This document shows, piece by piece, positions 22,295 to 34,209 of a stretch of DNA of 64,000 bases. Positions within the stretch are counted from its first letter, which is position 1, and each line of letters begins with the position of its first letter. The notes beneath the pieces were generated by a model. That model saw nothing but the letters and a program-made list of their open reading frames with translations. It was not told the DNA's origin and did no database searches. The translations under genes and the position numbers were made by a program. Source of the stretch: Hysterium pulicare CBS 123377 (taxonomy: Eukaryota; Ascomycota; Dothideomycetes; Hysteriales; Hysteriaceae); the NCBI GenBank assembly GCA_000467715.1, contig AJFK01000202.1, forward strand, positions 62,001 to 126,000, in the 5' to 3' direction.

Positions 22295-25200
22295 ATGCCC
22301 GAAGCCACCCCGCCTGATGTTTGGGTGGAAGCGTTGAAGAGCCTAGAGAAAGAGGATAAGGAGCAGTACGATGCCGTGCTGAAGGAGAATAAAGGCCAAA
22401 CTCATCAAGACATCCTTGTCAATGTTTTGAACGCGGCGCTGAACAAGAAGGAGGAATGCAAGAAGAAGCGCTGGAAAATCTCTATTAGAGGCAAACCTAT
22501 CGTTCTGAGGGATGTGTTGGAGAAAGTATCTGTGTGGATACAGAAATTCATCGTAAGCACGGATGGAGCGCTTATGGAGCTGTATAAAATGACAATTTCT
22601 AGGCAGTAGGCAATAATTTGGTACAATATGACGCATCGGGACACGCAGCCCTTCCTTGGGCGGCGGTGCGCTTCATTCTTCAGGTAACGGTCAATGATGT
22701 GGAAATATACACCGCAATGTTGCAGACAATCGAATCAATTTCAAACTTACTAGCTCGTTGTGCGATAATGGAACGTCTCTATACGCAGGAGTAAGTTCAA
22801 TACCTGAACACAACCTTTTGCTATTTGTTCATCATGATCATAGTACCATGGTGGAAATTTCCGATCGTTTCCGAGAGTCGCTCATTGGCCTCTACGCGAC
22901 GATCTTAACTTTCCTAGCTAAAGCTCTCAGACATTATGGGTATCACACAGGAATCCGCATGTTGCGGAGTATCGTCTATAATGTCGACGATGTCAAATCA
23001 CAATCGACTCCAATCACTGAGAAGGGGGCTGAAGTAGACCGACTTGCTGCAACCGCTGAAGCAGAAAAGGCTCAGATTGTTATGGAGCACATCCATCAAG
23101 TACGACAGAGGCAGACGGTACAGATGGAAGAGCAAAATGAAGCCAACGACAACCTCAAAAAGCTTCTCGAGGACTTAAGCAAGCCTATATCTAGGGTTGA
23201 CACACAGCTGGCCAGTATACAGGACAAACTCGAACGGCAGGAAAGAGTTACAATCATCAAGTCTATTTCTATGATCAACGTGAACGCTCAGCATAAAGTC
23301 AACAATGCCAATCTGTTGCCAAAATCTGGTCAATGGTTTCTCCACAAACCCCAGTTTCAAGAATGGCTGAACGAGTCTTCCTCCTCGGTTCTTTGGTTGC
23401 ATGGTATCCCTGGCTCTGGGAAGACCAAACTCACCTCGATGGTGATAAACGAGATCAAAGGGATTAGTAACGTAGCCTTTTTCTACTGCATCCGGAACCC
23501 TGTCGAACCAGAGCGAGCTGAGTGCGATAGTATTCTTGCTTCTCTCGTCCGACAGTTAGCCTGCGCTTCACCTAACGTCCCCATACTCGACCCCGTCAAA
23601 GCAAGATATGAAGACGCTCTCGATGGGATGGAAGATTTCTCAGACGTTGTTTGGACTCGTGATGATAGCAGTAAGGTTCTGATGGAGCTCACGAATATGT
23701 ATCCATCGGTTACCATTGTTCTGGATGCTCTTGACGAGGTGAACGCATTAGATCGATTAGAGTTACTCGACATACTAATCAGGATCACCAATGAGTCTGA
23801 AACTTTGGTCAAGGTTTTTATTTCGAGTCGAGAGAACATGGACATTGTGACTCATCTTGAGGGCACTCCAAATCTCCAAATCGGGGCGAAGGAAAATCAG
23901 GAGGACATAACCAAATTTGTGTAGGAATACTTATTTCATGACTCCCCTCCTTGTGTCAACATTTCTATACCAGATACTTACCGTCAACGTATCCTAGACA
24001 CCAACAACTAAAGGCTGCCAATTTACTTGGTGGAAGACTTCCCGACAAACTGAGAATTGAGATCCCGGAGACATTAATAAATGGAGCGCAAGGAATGTAA
24101 GGCCACGGAATGGTTTGAATGTAACGTAGAATGCGGACTGATTCACTGCTGATCAGGTTCCGATGGGTGGACTTGCAGATCCAGTCCTTACGCCCTCTCA
24201 AAGTCGCTGATGATATCGAAGCACGCCTTGGCCACCTTCCCGAGACTCTGGAGGACTCTTACTGGGAAATCTTCCAACAGATCGAAAGTTCTGGCGAGTA
24301 TGCCGCAAAGCTCGCTTGGTTTACCTTTCAGTGGCTCCTCTATGGTCGCTCTGCACTTGATATTGGCGATTTTGCATTGCTCGCTTCCGTGCATTCTAAT
24401 ACCAATAATGGCGTCTACACTACCTATGAGGCTCTAGACGTCTGCGCAAATCTGGTTGTAAGCAACGATCAGGGCATTTTCCGATTTGCGCACTTGTCCG
24501 TCCGAGAATTCTTAGAGACACTATCAGAACGAGGATTCAAAGACCGACAAGTCACCTACTTCCGGCGTGATGAAGCTCACGCCGCTATCGCTTCCGCCTG
24601 CCTGTCGTACATGACCTCCACCTTTGAATCTACGTCGACCAAGACGGAGAGTCTTCTTTCCGTAAATCGTCAGCTCAAAGACAACAGCGCTCTGAAAGAG
24701 TATGCTGCGATTCACTGGCCTTACCATGTCTCTATGAGTGGTCATCTCAAGGCCATGCGGCCGCTGAACATAGAAGTCTCTTCGTTTCTTATCAAAGGCG
24801 GCGATGTGGCACCTGCATTTTCAGAGTGGTGCAAAGTCATTGGAGATTTAGGCAATGAGGCGCCAGAAGACATCCAGGAAGCCGCAGCGGTGCCTGCAAA
24901 TCCAATATGGCTAGCATATTCCTATGATATCATAGAAACCCACAAGGTCTATATAACGGACGAAAAGAGACAGGAACGAGCATTTACCTATGCCGCCGGG
25001 AAAGGAAATGTGAAGGTTATGGCTGCACTCCTAGACCGTGGTCTCGATATAAAAGCCATCGGAGTTGAAGCAATGATAGCAGCAACATCAGGAGCACAAG
25101 GCGAAGCTGTTTCCCTCCTTCTCGACCACGGGATACCGGTATCGCCAAGCATGTTGAATCATGCGGCCGTGGAGAAACAAACCGCGGTGGTTGTGCCCAT

Positions 25201-26113
25201 GGTCGAGAAAGGATCCAAATACTTCAAATTAGCCGAACTGTCATATGCACTCTTTATTGTTGCCTCAAATGGAGACGTCGAGGCTGCATCCGCCCTAATC
25301 AAACAAGGTGCGGAGCGGAAGCCTATCGCCGTCGTCAAAGCGTTGCGTGATGGGACGCCGAGAGCTGCACAGAATTTGATCGATGCTGGATTCGACATCA
25401 CCGGCGCTTTCCTCTTCGAGCAGCGCACACCACTGATATGGGCCGCTGACTGGGGCTTCGAGGGCATTGCCAAAAGCTTGCTGGAAAAGAAGGTCTCCGT
25501 TCACGCATCTGATGCCTCCGCAAATACCGCACTTCATCTTGCAGCATGGCGAGGCCGTACTACAGTAGCCGGCATGCTATTGGAGCGTGGGGCAGAGAAA
25601 GAGGCAAAGAATCTGGACGGTCAAACCCCCTTCCATCTTGCTGCAATGATGGGACATACGGCCACGTGTTCTGTCCTTCTAGAACATAAAGCAGATACAG
25701 AGGCAAAAGATCCTGAAGGTCGGACTGCACTGCAGCTTGCGGAACGTTACCACCGCAAAGGCGTGAAAGCTTTACTAGGTGCGCCTAACCCAGCGGAGGA
25801 GGCCATAAAACAGAATCAGGAGATTCCGCTCCAGGAACGTGAACAAACATCAGATCTCGGTTCTTTAGTGGAGCGTGAATCGTTATCAATCAGCGAAGTT
25901 GAGGTGGGAGCAGGTGAAGGCTCTGAACTCGATCGTGGGATAGCTAAAATACCGAAACTACAGCTAATTCTTGTGGAAGACGATTACGAGCCTGTGGAGA
26001 AAGACGATAAGCTTGTGGAGGAAGATGATAAGGATGGGGTGCCGGCTAGTTCAGCAAATGATGCAACAGTTGTTTGGGTGAGGAAACCGTCCACGCGTAT
26101 CCGGAGGAATTAG
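22295..26113 (+). CDS. NACHT-ankyrin NLR-like protein
   Basis: Five exons, 22295-22552, 22603-22790, 22844-23920, 23998-24096 and 24157-26113, restore one 1192-residue frame. The apparent stop after 23920 falls inside an intron (GTAGGA...CCTAG), and removing it yields the expected FVHQQLKAANLLGGRLP. An N-terminal helical domain (VSVWIQKFI, HAALPWAAVRFILQ) is the kind common ahead of fungal NACHT domains. A coiled stretch follows, then the P-loop GIPGSGKTKL (about 335-344), Walker B VTIVLDALDEV, the post-NACHT GMFRWVDLQIQSL and a winged-helix-like region. Degenerate then canonical ankyrin repeats lie at about 985-1085 (NTALHLAAWRGRTT, TPFHLAAMMGHTA), and an acidic tail ends the protein. Such STAND proteins act as signal-responsive switches in non-self recognition and cell death; the ligand is unknown. 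Confidence 0.92.
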
Positions 26114-26936
26114 CAGAGTAGAAAAGTGTTTCTGTAGGTCATTCTCCGAATTCTTATCTGATATGAGCTATGTCATCAATCTAGAAAATCTCGTTTTCAT
26201 TCATCTTCGTGTGTTGGGCGTCACCATCCCAGCTTTTGACAAACACTTAGAGCAACCAACTACTAACCAGTTTACACCTCTATCCATAGCTGTACCTTTG
26301 TGTGAAGCTGGGTCAACAATGTATAAAGCTGGGTCAACGCTATATGAAGCTGGCTCAGAGCTAGCTATATACCATACCAAGCTGATTAACGCTATTGACA
26401 TTCAGCCTTGCTTGAAGCTGCCCAACGCTGCTTGACGCTTTGGAGGCGCTCCAGCATCCAACGGGGGAAGGGGGACACCGGAAGATGCTGGATGAAGGTA
26501 CGTTGATGGAGACGAAAGAAATGACCTTCTCGCAGTAGTAGCAATGGTTTTGTGTCCAACCAAACATTCTCGAATGCCAAGTCTTCACCTCCGCATTTTG
26601 ACAACAACCCTCCGCCTGGTGGATAATGTACTGCGTGTTAGCTAATGTAGCCAGTTCGTGCCCTTGAATGTCAATTTAGACGCCTACTCGAGTAGATAGA
26701 ATTTGGAAACTCACACGCGAGGTTCCCTTTATTGCTGAAACTTGCACTCTACCTCCCTAGAGTGAATCACGAATGTAGGCGTCCCGTGAGACCTAAGGAA
26801 TTTGGTAAAAGTGGAAAGGCATTCTTGTTCACCATCTGTAAGCCTTGCGCCTTGAAGGCTCGAAATGAGATCCGTAACTGGACGCGTACTGGCCTTTATC
26901 GGTGGTGAATGGTTCATCAGGGCTCCGGCATGGGCG
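26114..26936. other. Convergent spacer between NLR and HET genes
   Basis: This contains the 3' ends of both genes and a 21-bp repeat (listed separately). The small plus frame at 26163-26435 is driven by that repeat (EAGST, KAGST, EAGSE) and is not accepted as a gene. A minus-strand frame over 26729-27007 overlaps the HET gene out of frame. Confidence 0.4.
26304..26366. repeat. 21-bp tandem repeat, three copies
   Basis: Three head-to-tail copies start at 26304, 26325 and 26346, each built on GAAGCTGGGTCAAC followed by a variable end. Weaker AAGCTG echoes continue to about 26440. Confidence 0.8.
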
Positions 26937-28622
26937 TTAAACGATAGAGGACCTATAAAGTCTCGCCGTTGCATCTTGGATTGCATCGTATTGATCGGAA
27001 GTGCCATCTAATTGATTGCAGGTCAACTCCACGATGTCAAATATGCACGATTGACTGGAAATATGTTTGATCTGTTTCCTGATGGCCACCAATATCTGCA
27101 GCCCACTCTTTAGCCTGACGGCAAATCGATCCGTCTCATCCTTCCACTCGCGCTGGAAAAGATGATCTGCTGATATCTCGGGGTTGTTTCTAGAAAAAGA
27201 CCAGAAGACCGATTGTACGGATTCGGTGTCGAGGTCGGGGAGGATATTTGCTCGGACAAGCTTTCCTTGTCGTTTCAGTATCAGAGTGAAGGTGTGTCCA
27301 CCCTCATCTGCGAATTCGAGGGCACCAATGATTCCATCGTAGGCAATGACCATAGAGGTTATCAACTGGCCAGAGGGAATGAAGTTTGGTTGAGGGAATG
27401 TGTCTTGGAGCGTAAAGCCATATCTTTCAAGGCTACCAATTTTTATAAGTGTTTGATTGTAGCAACGAGCTTCCTTTCTTCGTGCCGGACGTGATTGTTT
27501 GACGTATATCTTCTGTGCCTCGAACCCAAGCTTCTTGAAGGACGTTTCGCTAAGAAATTCGAGTTGGTGGCTCCGTGTTCTCAGCCAGAGGCCGAGGCTG
27601 AATTTCAAGCATATGGCGATGTAATTACCTTCGTTGGATGTATCCACGCAATTCAAAAGAGCCGCGTATGGGCTGGGCTTGGTGTACCTTGGTATGCCTT
27701 CGGGATGCTTCTCTAGGGGTAAGCTCAAATGGATCCCTCGATTTCCTATGGTCCAAGGTACCAGTGCAGCTTCTGCTCCGCACCAGCTTCGAAGGCAGTG
27801 AATGATGTTGCCCGAATGCTTGAATGCAGAAGGCGAGCTGGCCAGCATTCCACAGTAATCGTCACATTCGTCGCCTTCGGGGTCAATGTCGGATCTCCAG
27901 GCGAATAAAGTATGGTCCTCAGAGGTCTTCATGATTTCCTCTTGAAGTCTGATGAAGGCCCTATCGCCTTCTCCGTATAACAGAGGCATGTGAATACGGA
28001 ATATACCCAACAAGCAATACGCCACGTCTTCCACTCTTGTGGTAACCCTTGCCGAGGCCCATGACATTCGTTGAGCGATACTGGCTTTCTGAGGGTCGTC
28101 GCCGAGAAGAAAGTTCACGGGTATGCCAGTAGTACTTGATATGGCAGCCCGCAGACTCGACTTCGTCCCTATCTCTTTCCAATCATGGCCAAGAAAGATG
28201 ACGGTAGATGGCGCCGTCAATTCCTGGAGGGTCCAACCTCTAGTGAACCATCGGCTCCGGGAAAAGGAGATCATGTCGTCGCGCGGATCTTTAGTGGCGA
28301 CGTCGGCCAGATATGCAAAGCACACCTCAGCTTCTTCGTACCAGCGATACATAGAGTTGATGGCTTCGCTGAGCTCTGCGCTACTGGACTTGTCAATGCA
28401 GCACGTATCGATCCAAACATATTCGAAGCCATCAGCTGCAGCGGTTTGACAGCAATTTTTGACCTTTTCGTAACCGGTGGACTCCTCTTTGGGGCAGCCT
28501 AAGAGGATATCGTGATATGAAATTTCTTCGTCCCCCCAAGTGTGAGATAGTATTGCATATGGTGGGACCTTGTTGCTTGTGAATTCTTTCATCTGCATGG
28601 TGCCGGTGTGGAGAAGACGCAT
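26937..28622 (-). CDS. HET-domain (heterokaryon incompatibility) protein
   Basis: A single exon encodes 561 residues from ATG 28620-28622. The HET domain occupies roughly residues 20-165, with its three conserved blocks: YAILSHTWGDEEISYHD, YVWIDTCCIDKSSSAEL...INSMYRWY, and SRWFTRGWTLQELTAPS. A conserved post-HET segment follows (AQRMSWASARVTTRVEDVAYCLLGIF, MPLLYGEGDRAFIRLQEEI), then a C-terminal region without a recognised domain. HET domains trigger incompatibility-type cell death when activated; domain-only proteins of this size are numerous in filamentous ascomycetes. It lies 0.8 kb from, and converges on, the NLR gene. Confidence 0.93.
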   Translation of the reverse strand: MRLLHTGTMQMKEFTSNKVPPYAILSHTWGDEEISYHDILLGCPKEESTGYEKVKNCCQTAAADGFEYVWIDTCCIDKSSSAELSEAINSMYRWYEEAEVCFAYLADVATKDPRDDMISFSRSRWFTRGWTLQELTAPSTVIFLGHDWKEIGTKSSLRAAISSTTGIPVNFLLGDDPQKASIAQRMSWASARVTTRVEDVAYCLLGIFRIHMPLLYGEGDRAFIRLQEEIMKTSEDHTLFAWRSDIDPEGDECDDYCGMLASSPSAFKHSGNIIHCLRSWCGAEAALVPWTIGNRGIHLSLPLEKHPEGIPRYTKPSPYAALLNCVDTSNEGNYIAICLKFSLGLWLRTRSHQLEFLSETSFKKLGFEAQKIYVKQSRPARRKEARCYNQTLIKIGSLERYGFTLQDTFPQPNFIPSGQLITSMVIAYDGIIGALEFADEGGHTFTLILKRQGKLVRANILPDLDTESVQSVFWSFSRNNPEISADHLFQREWKDETDRFAVRLKSGLQILVAIRKQIKHISSQSCIFDIVELTCNQLDGTSDQYDAIQDATARLYRSSIV

Positions 28623-29341
28623 GGTGGACGTTTGGAAATCAATGAGGAGTAAGAAGCCCCCGGAAGAGGTCTACAACTTAACTCCTGAGTATAATACGAA
28701 CCGACCTGACCACGTGATGGTCCGAACAACGTCCATGGAGGGGTTAATTCAATTGCAAATAAGCATTAGGAAGTCAGGTTAAATCAACTGGCAAGGACAG
28801 CAATAGCCTTTGATATCACGGAAGTCAAATCACAAGCCCCGGTAGACAACAGAAATAAGGGCACAACGAACACGCTATTTCCTACATACGCCAATCCATG
28901 CAACAAGAACCAGCTATGTACTGTTATGGCTACCAACTATTCACCTTGAGAGCGCTTCGTAATTCCTCGTTTACCTGCCACTCCTCTCCTCATGACCACG
29001 CACATTCCCAATCGTCTCAGCCATGCTCCGATACTCATGCTCATGTTCATGCTGGCCACCCGCAGCCAAAGTTAACACCACACGTCTAAGAATTCTAGAA
29101 GATTTCCATACTTCCATGTTGCGATATGAACCATTTAGGTGATTGAAAAGCCCAATCGATGCAAGCGAAAGAAAGGAAGGAGAAGGTAGGTGGAAGAATG
29201 CGAATCTTGAGATGTCATACAAGGGTGACTTCTACGAAAGCCCTGCTTCGCTATAATGGTTTGATAGGGAAGGAATGGAAAGAAAACAGAGGGTTGAGAT
29301 CATTGTAGGGGATGTAAAAGGTCCTGAGGGTCCAACTTTCC
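28623..29341. other. Intergenic region between HET and UBP12 genes
   Basis: This is the HET promoter plus the UBP12 3' UTR (both genes on the minus strand). No supported gene. Confidence 0.4.
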
Positions 29342-32300
29342 TTAGTCCTTCTTCGCATGCACGTCCTCGCCCTCGCCCTCAGCCGGATCAAGCCTAACCT
29401 CTGCCACGGGCTCATCCATCTCTACACTCAAAGCTGGATCACCCACAAGCGTCGGCATATCTTCATCCTCGCCACCACTCAAGGGAGTAGTCATTCCCGG
29501 CCTCGTGCCCAAATCATCTCCGAAGTCCTCCAGAAGGCGATTATGGAGTTCATCGCCACCATTGGATCCCACCTCAGGTGCATCGGATGCTGCGTCTCCG
29601 TAAGTGTCATCCTCCTCATCCCGCTTGTCCGCGTTGATATTCGAGAAATCCCAAACTGGATTCTGGTATTGAGTTAAAGGCGCATAGATATCCTCGATAT
29701 TGGTGAATCCACCATACCCGGTCATGACATCTGGTTCCTCGTCATCTGCGTATCCCTCATCTTGAGGTGTATAACCTGGGAGAGGTTCACGATCCTCGAG
29801 TTCGGTGTCTTCATCACCTGCCTCCGGGCTCCCGACTCCTGCTCCGACTCCCCTCCGTACTAGACTCCCTGCTGTGGTCCCTTCCGAAAGCGAACCACCC
29901 CCGCGCAGGGGACCCACTACGGCTCCGATTCCAGCGCTCGACGACCCATTGCGGGACGAGTCGCCGAGGCGCGAGCCGTTTCCCGCCGGCGAGCGCGAAG
30001 GATTCCGACTGTTGTTCTGGGAGTCGACTTCAAGGTTCTCTTCAGAGTCGGGGTTCCAGGCGGCCTCCACGATCTTTTGAAGATAAGGAGGGCCTAAAGG
30101 GACAGGCGAGCGACGGCGATAGAAGAGTAGATAGGCAGCTGTTGTGACAACGCTTTTGGGGTTGTTGCGGCGGCTTACGGAGGAGTCTATTCGAAATGTT
30201 AAGTCCAGTCAAGTCGAAGTTCTGATGAAGGAAGCTTACCGTTGTAGTCGTACCACTGCTTGTCGAAAAAGTTCTGCGCATATGCTGTGTAATGGCCACC
30301 GCCAAGCCCGCCATAATGATTGTCAACAGCGAAAAGATCGTATACCAGGTCCTTATCTTCTGGCATACCCACTCGTCCAGTGAGGTCCAGTCCTTCAATA
30401 GGGAAGTCAACAAGTACATCTATCTTATCTCTGAAGGTACGGTTCGCGCTGAAACGTTTGAGGTGAATGACAAGAATGTCCGGAGCTGTCCAAATCTCCA
30501 ATGTCTTGCTAGCCCGTCGAAGTTCCTTGCAACGGTTGCAGTACCACGCGTTTTCCTCGGACAAGATCTCGCTCTTGGAAGTTTCGGCAAAGCATTCGTC
30601 TAACGTGATGCCATTCTTCTTTCGTAATGCTCGTTTTGCTTGTTTCTCTTGGAGCTCAGGATCCTCGAGTGTCTCCATGGCTTTAGCGGTATCCATGCCT
30701 CGCGTGTCATCTTCATTAATACCATCGAAAAGTGCTTCATAAGCACCGCTGTCCCAGTCAATGATGATACCCTCTCCAAGTCTAATCAGAGCAGGATCAT
30801 CATCGGCGTCAGGTTCCGAAAATGAACTTATTGGCTGCTCAGAAATGCGACCCTTGCCCTTCTTCGAGTAGGTTTTCATTTTATTCTTCTTCTCACCTTT
30901 ATTCTTACGGCTGTTCCTATGCCGTCCAGGACGGTTGAAGTTGGTTTCAATAGATGGCATCTCCTCACCACTGCTATCGTTCGCGATGTCAAGTGATTCT
31001 TGAGCAGTAGCTGAGAACTGAATGGTGTCATCGGGCTCTTCGCTGGAAGACGAAGATTTCTCATCAATGGACTCTAGAGAAGACCTCCGAGATGGTGGAG
31101 TGCGCACTCGAGACTGGATGGTAGGATAATTCTTGCTTTGATCAATGGTGCTCCAACCAGTCGGAACCATTTCTTTGCCGGGACGAAGGTATTTCATTTC
31201 GAAGAGTCTCCGGAATTCTGGCGGGATGAAGCTCCCCGGCTGCAGGATTTCGGGAACCTGTGAGCTCACAGCGTTTGATCCATCCATGGACTGGTCTGGA
31301 GGGGTTTCTGCTGGCTCTTTCATTGTAACTTCCACCATGTTCTCTTCACCTTCTACAGAACCATCCTGAATTCGAGGATCCTCGGTAGACGAGGCATCTT
31401 CTTCCGTGGTGAGAACGGTGTCCGAGCCAGCTCGGGACTGGTCAAGGGAGCCGTAATTATCACTAAATTCTGTCAAAATAGGGCGTGTAGTCATCGTTGC
31501 GATCCTTGCGAGTACTTTTCGAAGAATTGAATCGTAGTTCTTGGCCTCCTCTCGCGTGACCAGAATGTAAGAAGGCCATGTTTTCAAGCCCATCGTGGTA
31601 GAGTATGAATTGTGGTTCTGAGAGCGATGAAATAGAGGAACGACCATTCTATCGCCAAGCGGTGACTCTGAGTCCGGAATATCATCATCTGAAGACGCAT
31701 TGTTCCAGCTATAATACGACGATTTAACCTTTTGCTTCTTCTTTGGAGGCGGGAAATTAGTGGGTACATCATCCAATTCATAGAAAGCAATGTCATCCCG
31801 TTGTTGAATGTTTGACTCTGCGATGGTCTTTGAGTCTTCAAGTGTCCGATAAAACTTATGGCTGTAGATTTCAGCACCCATCAGCCGGTTCCATTGAAGG
31901 CCAGAAATGCGCTTCGCAATGTATTCTTTCAGCGTTTTAATGGTCCCGTTCTTGTCAATGTCGACGTCGATCGAGATAGGCCGTCCGTGGAGGGGAGCAA
32001 ACATGATAGTATGTTGCCATGTCTGTTCGATTGGCAACTGTAATGTGAGGAGCGAAAATGGATCGAATGTGATGCTGACTTTGGAACAATCCGGGCAAAC
32101 CATCGTGTTCTTGTAAAATCCATTGAAAAGGTCAGTCGCCACGGAATCGTTGCGAGCATGGTGGATTTCTCTGTATTTCTCGCCAAGTGCTTTGATAGCC
32201 TCAGGATTGTTAACCGTGTTGTCATCAGACTCGGGATTTTCGACGTAGGGCTTCTTTAATATCCTATTAAGATCCTCATGTAAGCCATCCACCAGGAAGC

Positions 32301-34209
32301 TCAAGAATTCTTGCGAATCTTGCTGTCCGTAGCCAGAAAATAATGGCTGAGCTTTACCAAGGGCGATTTTGAAGTTTTTAGGAGAAAATGCGGTGAGACC
32401 GGCGTCATCATATATTGCCCCAAGCAACCCAGCGTACGCCTTCGCTATGGAGCCACCGTGACCAAGAGGATTACCAGGGTTGAGATCTTTCTTGTACCTG
32501 TCATCTGCGACGAAATCAGCCATATGCATGATTGGTGAGTGGTTACACTTACGAAGGAAATAGAACGTTAGCTCCTCAACACTCCGAATACACTGAAGTG
32601 CGGAGTTCATATAACAGGTATTTCCCAGGTTAGTCAGTCCTACTGTGCCTTTCGTTCGTCCGTCTCTCCGAGTCCTGCCGCGAGTCACTGGGCCTGATGC
32701 AGTTGGACTACTCCTACCGCTATTCCCGTTGCTCTGAAGTCCTTTATTTTGCATCTTTGTTCCGGTCTTGCCATTACCCAACAGGATGCCGTTTTTGACC
32801 GCGGCCTTCCTTGTTGTATCCGAGACATATTCTCCTCCGCCGGGTCCGCCAATCTGTTCCTCTAGAATTAGGACTTGATCTTCTGCAAGCCCAGCTGTTT
32901 GTAGATCCAGATGTCCATTATATTTCTCATTCGCGGTCTCGTCTTTACCAGTGACCTTCTCCCGCTGCGTGCCTTCTGCAAGGGCAGTGAAACTTGCTAC
33001 GTCTATCAATAAAGGAGGCCGCTGCTGCCTCGCTGTGGCTGGAGCGGGAGACCCCGCCCGAGGGGAAGAGTCCGGAGTCAACATGCCAGACGTTGGCTGA
33101 GCTTCCTCGGTGGTTTCGACACTGAGAACCCTCCATACTTGAATCTTTGTCGCCATTTCAATACCTGCGGCTCGTTTCGCATGCTGCAAGAAACGTTGAA
33201 ATAGCTCGCTCCGACTTGCAACTATCCTCGGGCCTATTTTTTGGTTTTCTTGCAGTATTTGTGTGGTCATTCCGGCAGATTCATTTCGAAGTTTGCGAAT
33301 GGTAAAAATCGGTGGATAGATCTCATAGATCAGGTTCTCCATAGCACCCTGGGGAGCCGTATTATGAACGTAACGCCTGATTATTGGCGATCCTTCTTTC
33401 AGGCCATACCACTGGATAATCAAATCCCAAGCCTCTTGTGGAAGAACCTCAAAATCTTGGTTTATGGACAATCCTGGCTTGAGTGGAATAAATTCTTCAC
33501 CATGCTCGTCTGCAAGATCATCGCCTAATGCACCTTCGTTGACAAGATTAGAGTTATCCACAGGTCCGATTTCCCCTTCAGTGGCGGATTTCGGAAATTG
33601 CTCTGGGGACCGTATGTTTTCTGAGCTTCTGGCGAACACTCGCTCGAGCCAATGTTGTGAAACAAGAAATCCCTCGGACCCCTCCGCAGGCAAGGGATTG
33701 TAGAGCTGCATCACCTTCGCGACTTGTTCATCAATGGTGGGAAGCGCCGAAGCTCCAGTAACCCCTCCATCAGAAGATATACCTGCGGGTCCTGAAGACG
33801 GAGAACAGCTGTTGGTAGAAATGCTCGTTGCGAGTGATTCTTGATTCGAAACCGAGGTTGTATCCGAGCTTGCTCCGCTTGCACCGTTCGTGACAGAAGA
33901 ACCTCGATCATCCATCATATCCACTGATGTTGCCCGTACGCTGTTCTGATCGCCAGCAACCGACCGTGTTGAACGGGGTTTTGTCGGCCGAAGGCTGTCC
34001 TGTCCGCTGCCTTGTCTGTTCTCCGCGGATGTTTGTGGTGATGGATCGACGTCCATGTGGTCCTTCTCGGTGTCCTCCATATCGGAAGCTGGTCGTTTCG
34101 CAGGAGAGGATGGTCGGGGAGGGGCTCTTACGGTGGGCTGGCTCGGTTGGTCAGACCCTGCAGTTGTACCTTCTGTTGTTGGATTCCGCCTGTCCTGAAC
34201 CCCAGACAT
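29342..34209 (-). CDS. UBP12: Ubiquitin carboxyl-terminal hydrolase, UBP12/USP15 type
   Basis: Two exons, 34209-30240 and 30186-29342, give 1604 residues from the first ATG. A disordered N-terminus (PSSPAKRPASD) is followed by a DUSP domain at about 157-300 (FLVSQHWLERVF, EVLPQEAWDLIIQWYGL). The catalytic USP domain begins with the Cys box GLTNLGNTCYMNSALQ (catalytic Cys about 532) and ends with the His box GGLGGGHYTAYAQN (His about 1307), with the long acidic and Ser-rich insert usual for this subfamily. The zinc-knuckle pairs CPDC and CNRC are present. The last exon restores the family-typical NDSSVS...AYLLFYRRR end and adds a Gly/Asp/Glu-rich tail. It removes ubiquitin from protein substrates. 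The true start may lie upstream: the frame stays open and protein-like to about 34600 without an ATG. Confidence 0.93.

Noticed and set aside
26163-26435. Small plus-strand ORF after the NLR gene
   Set aside because: Its protein-like look comes from the 21-bp repeat (EAGST units); there is no other support.
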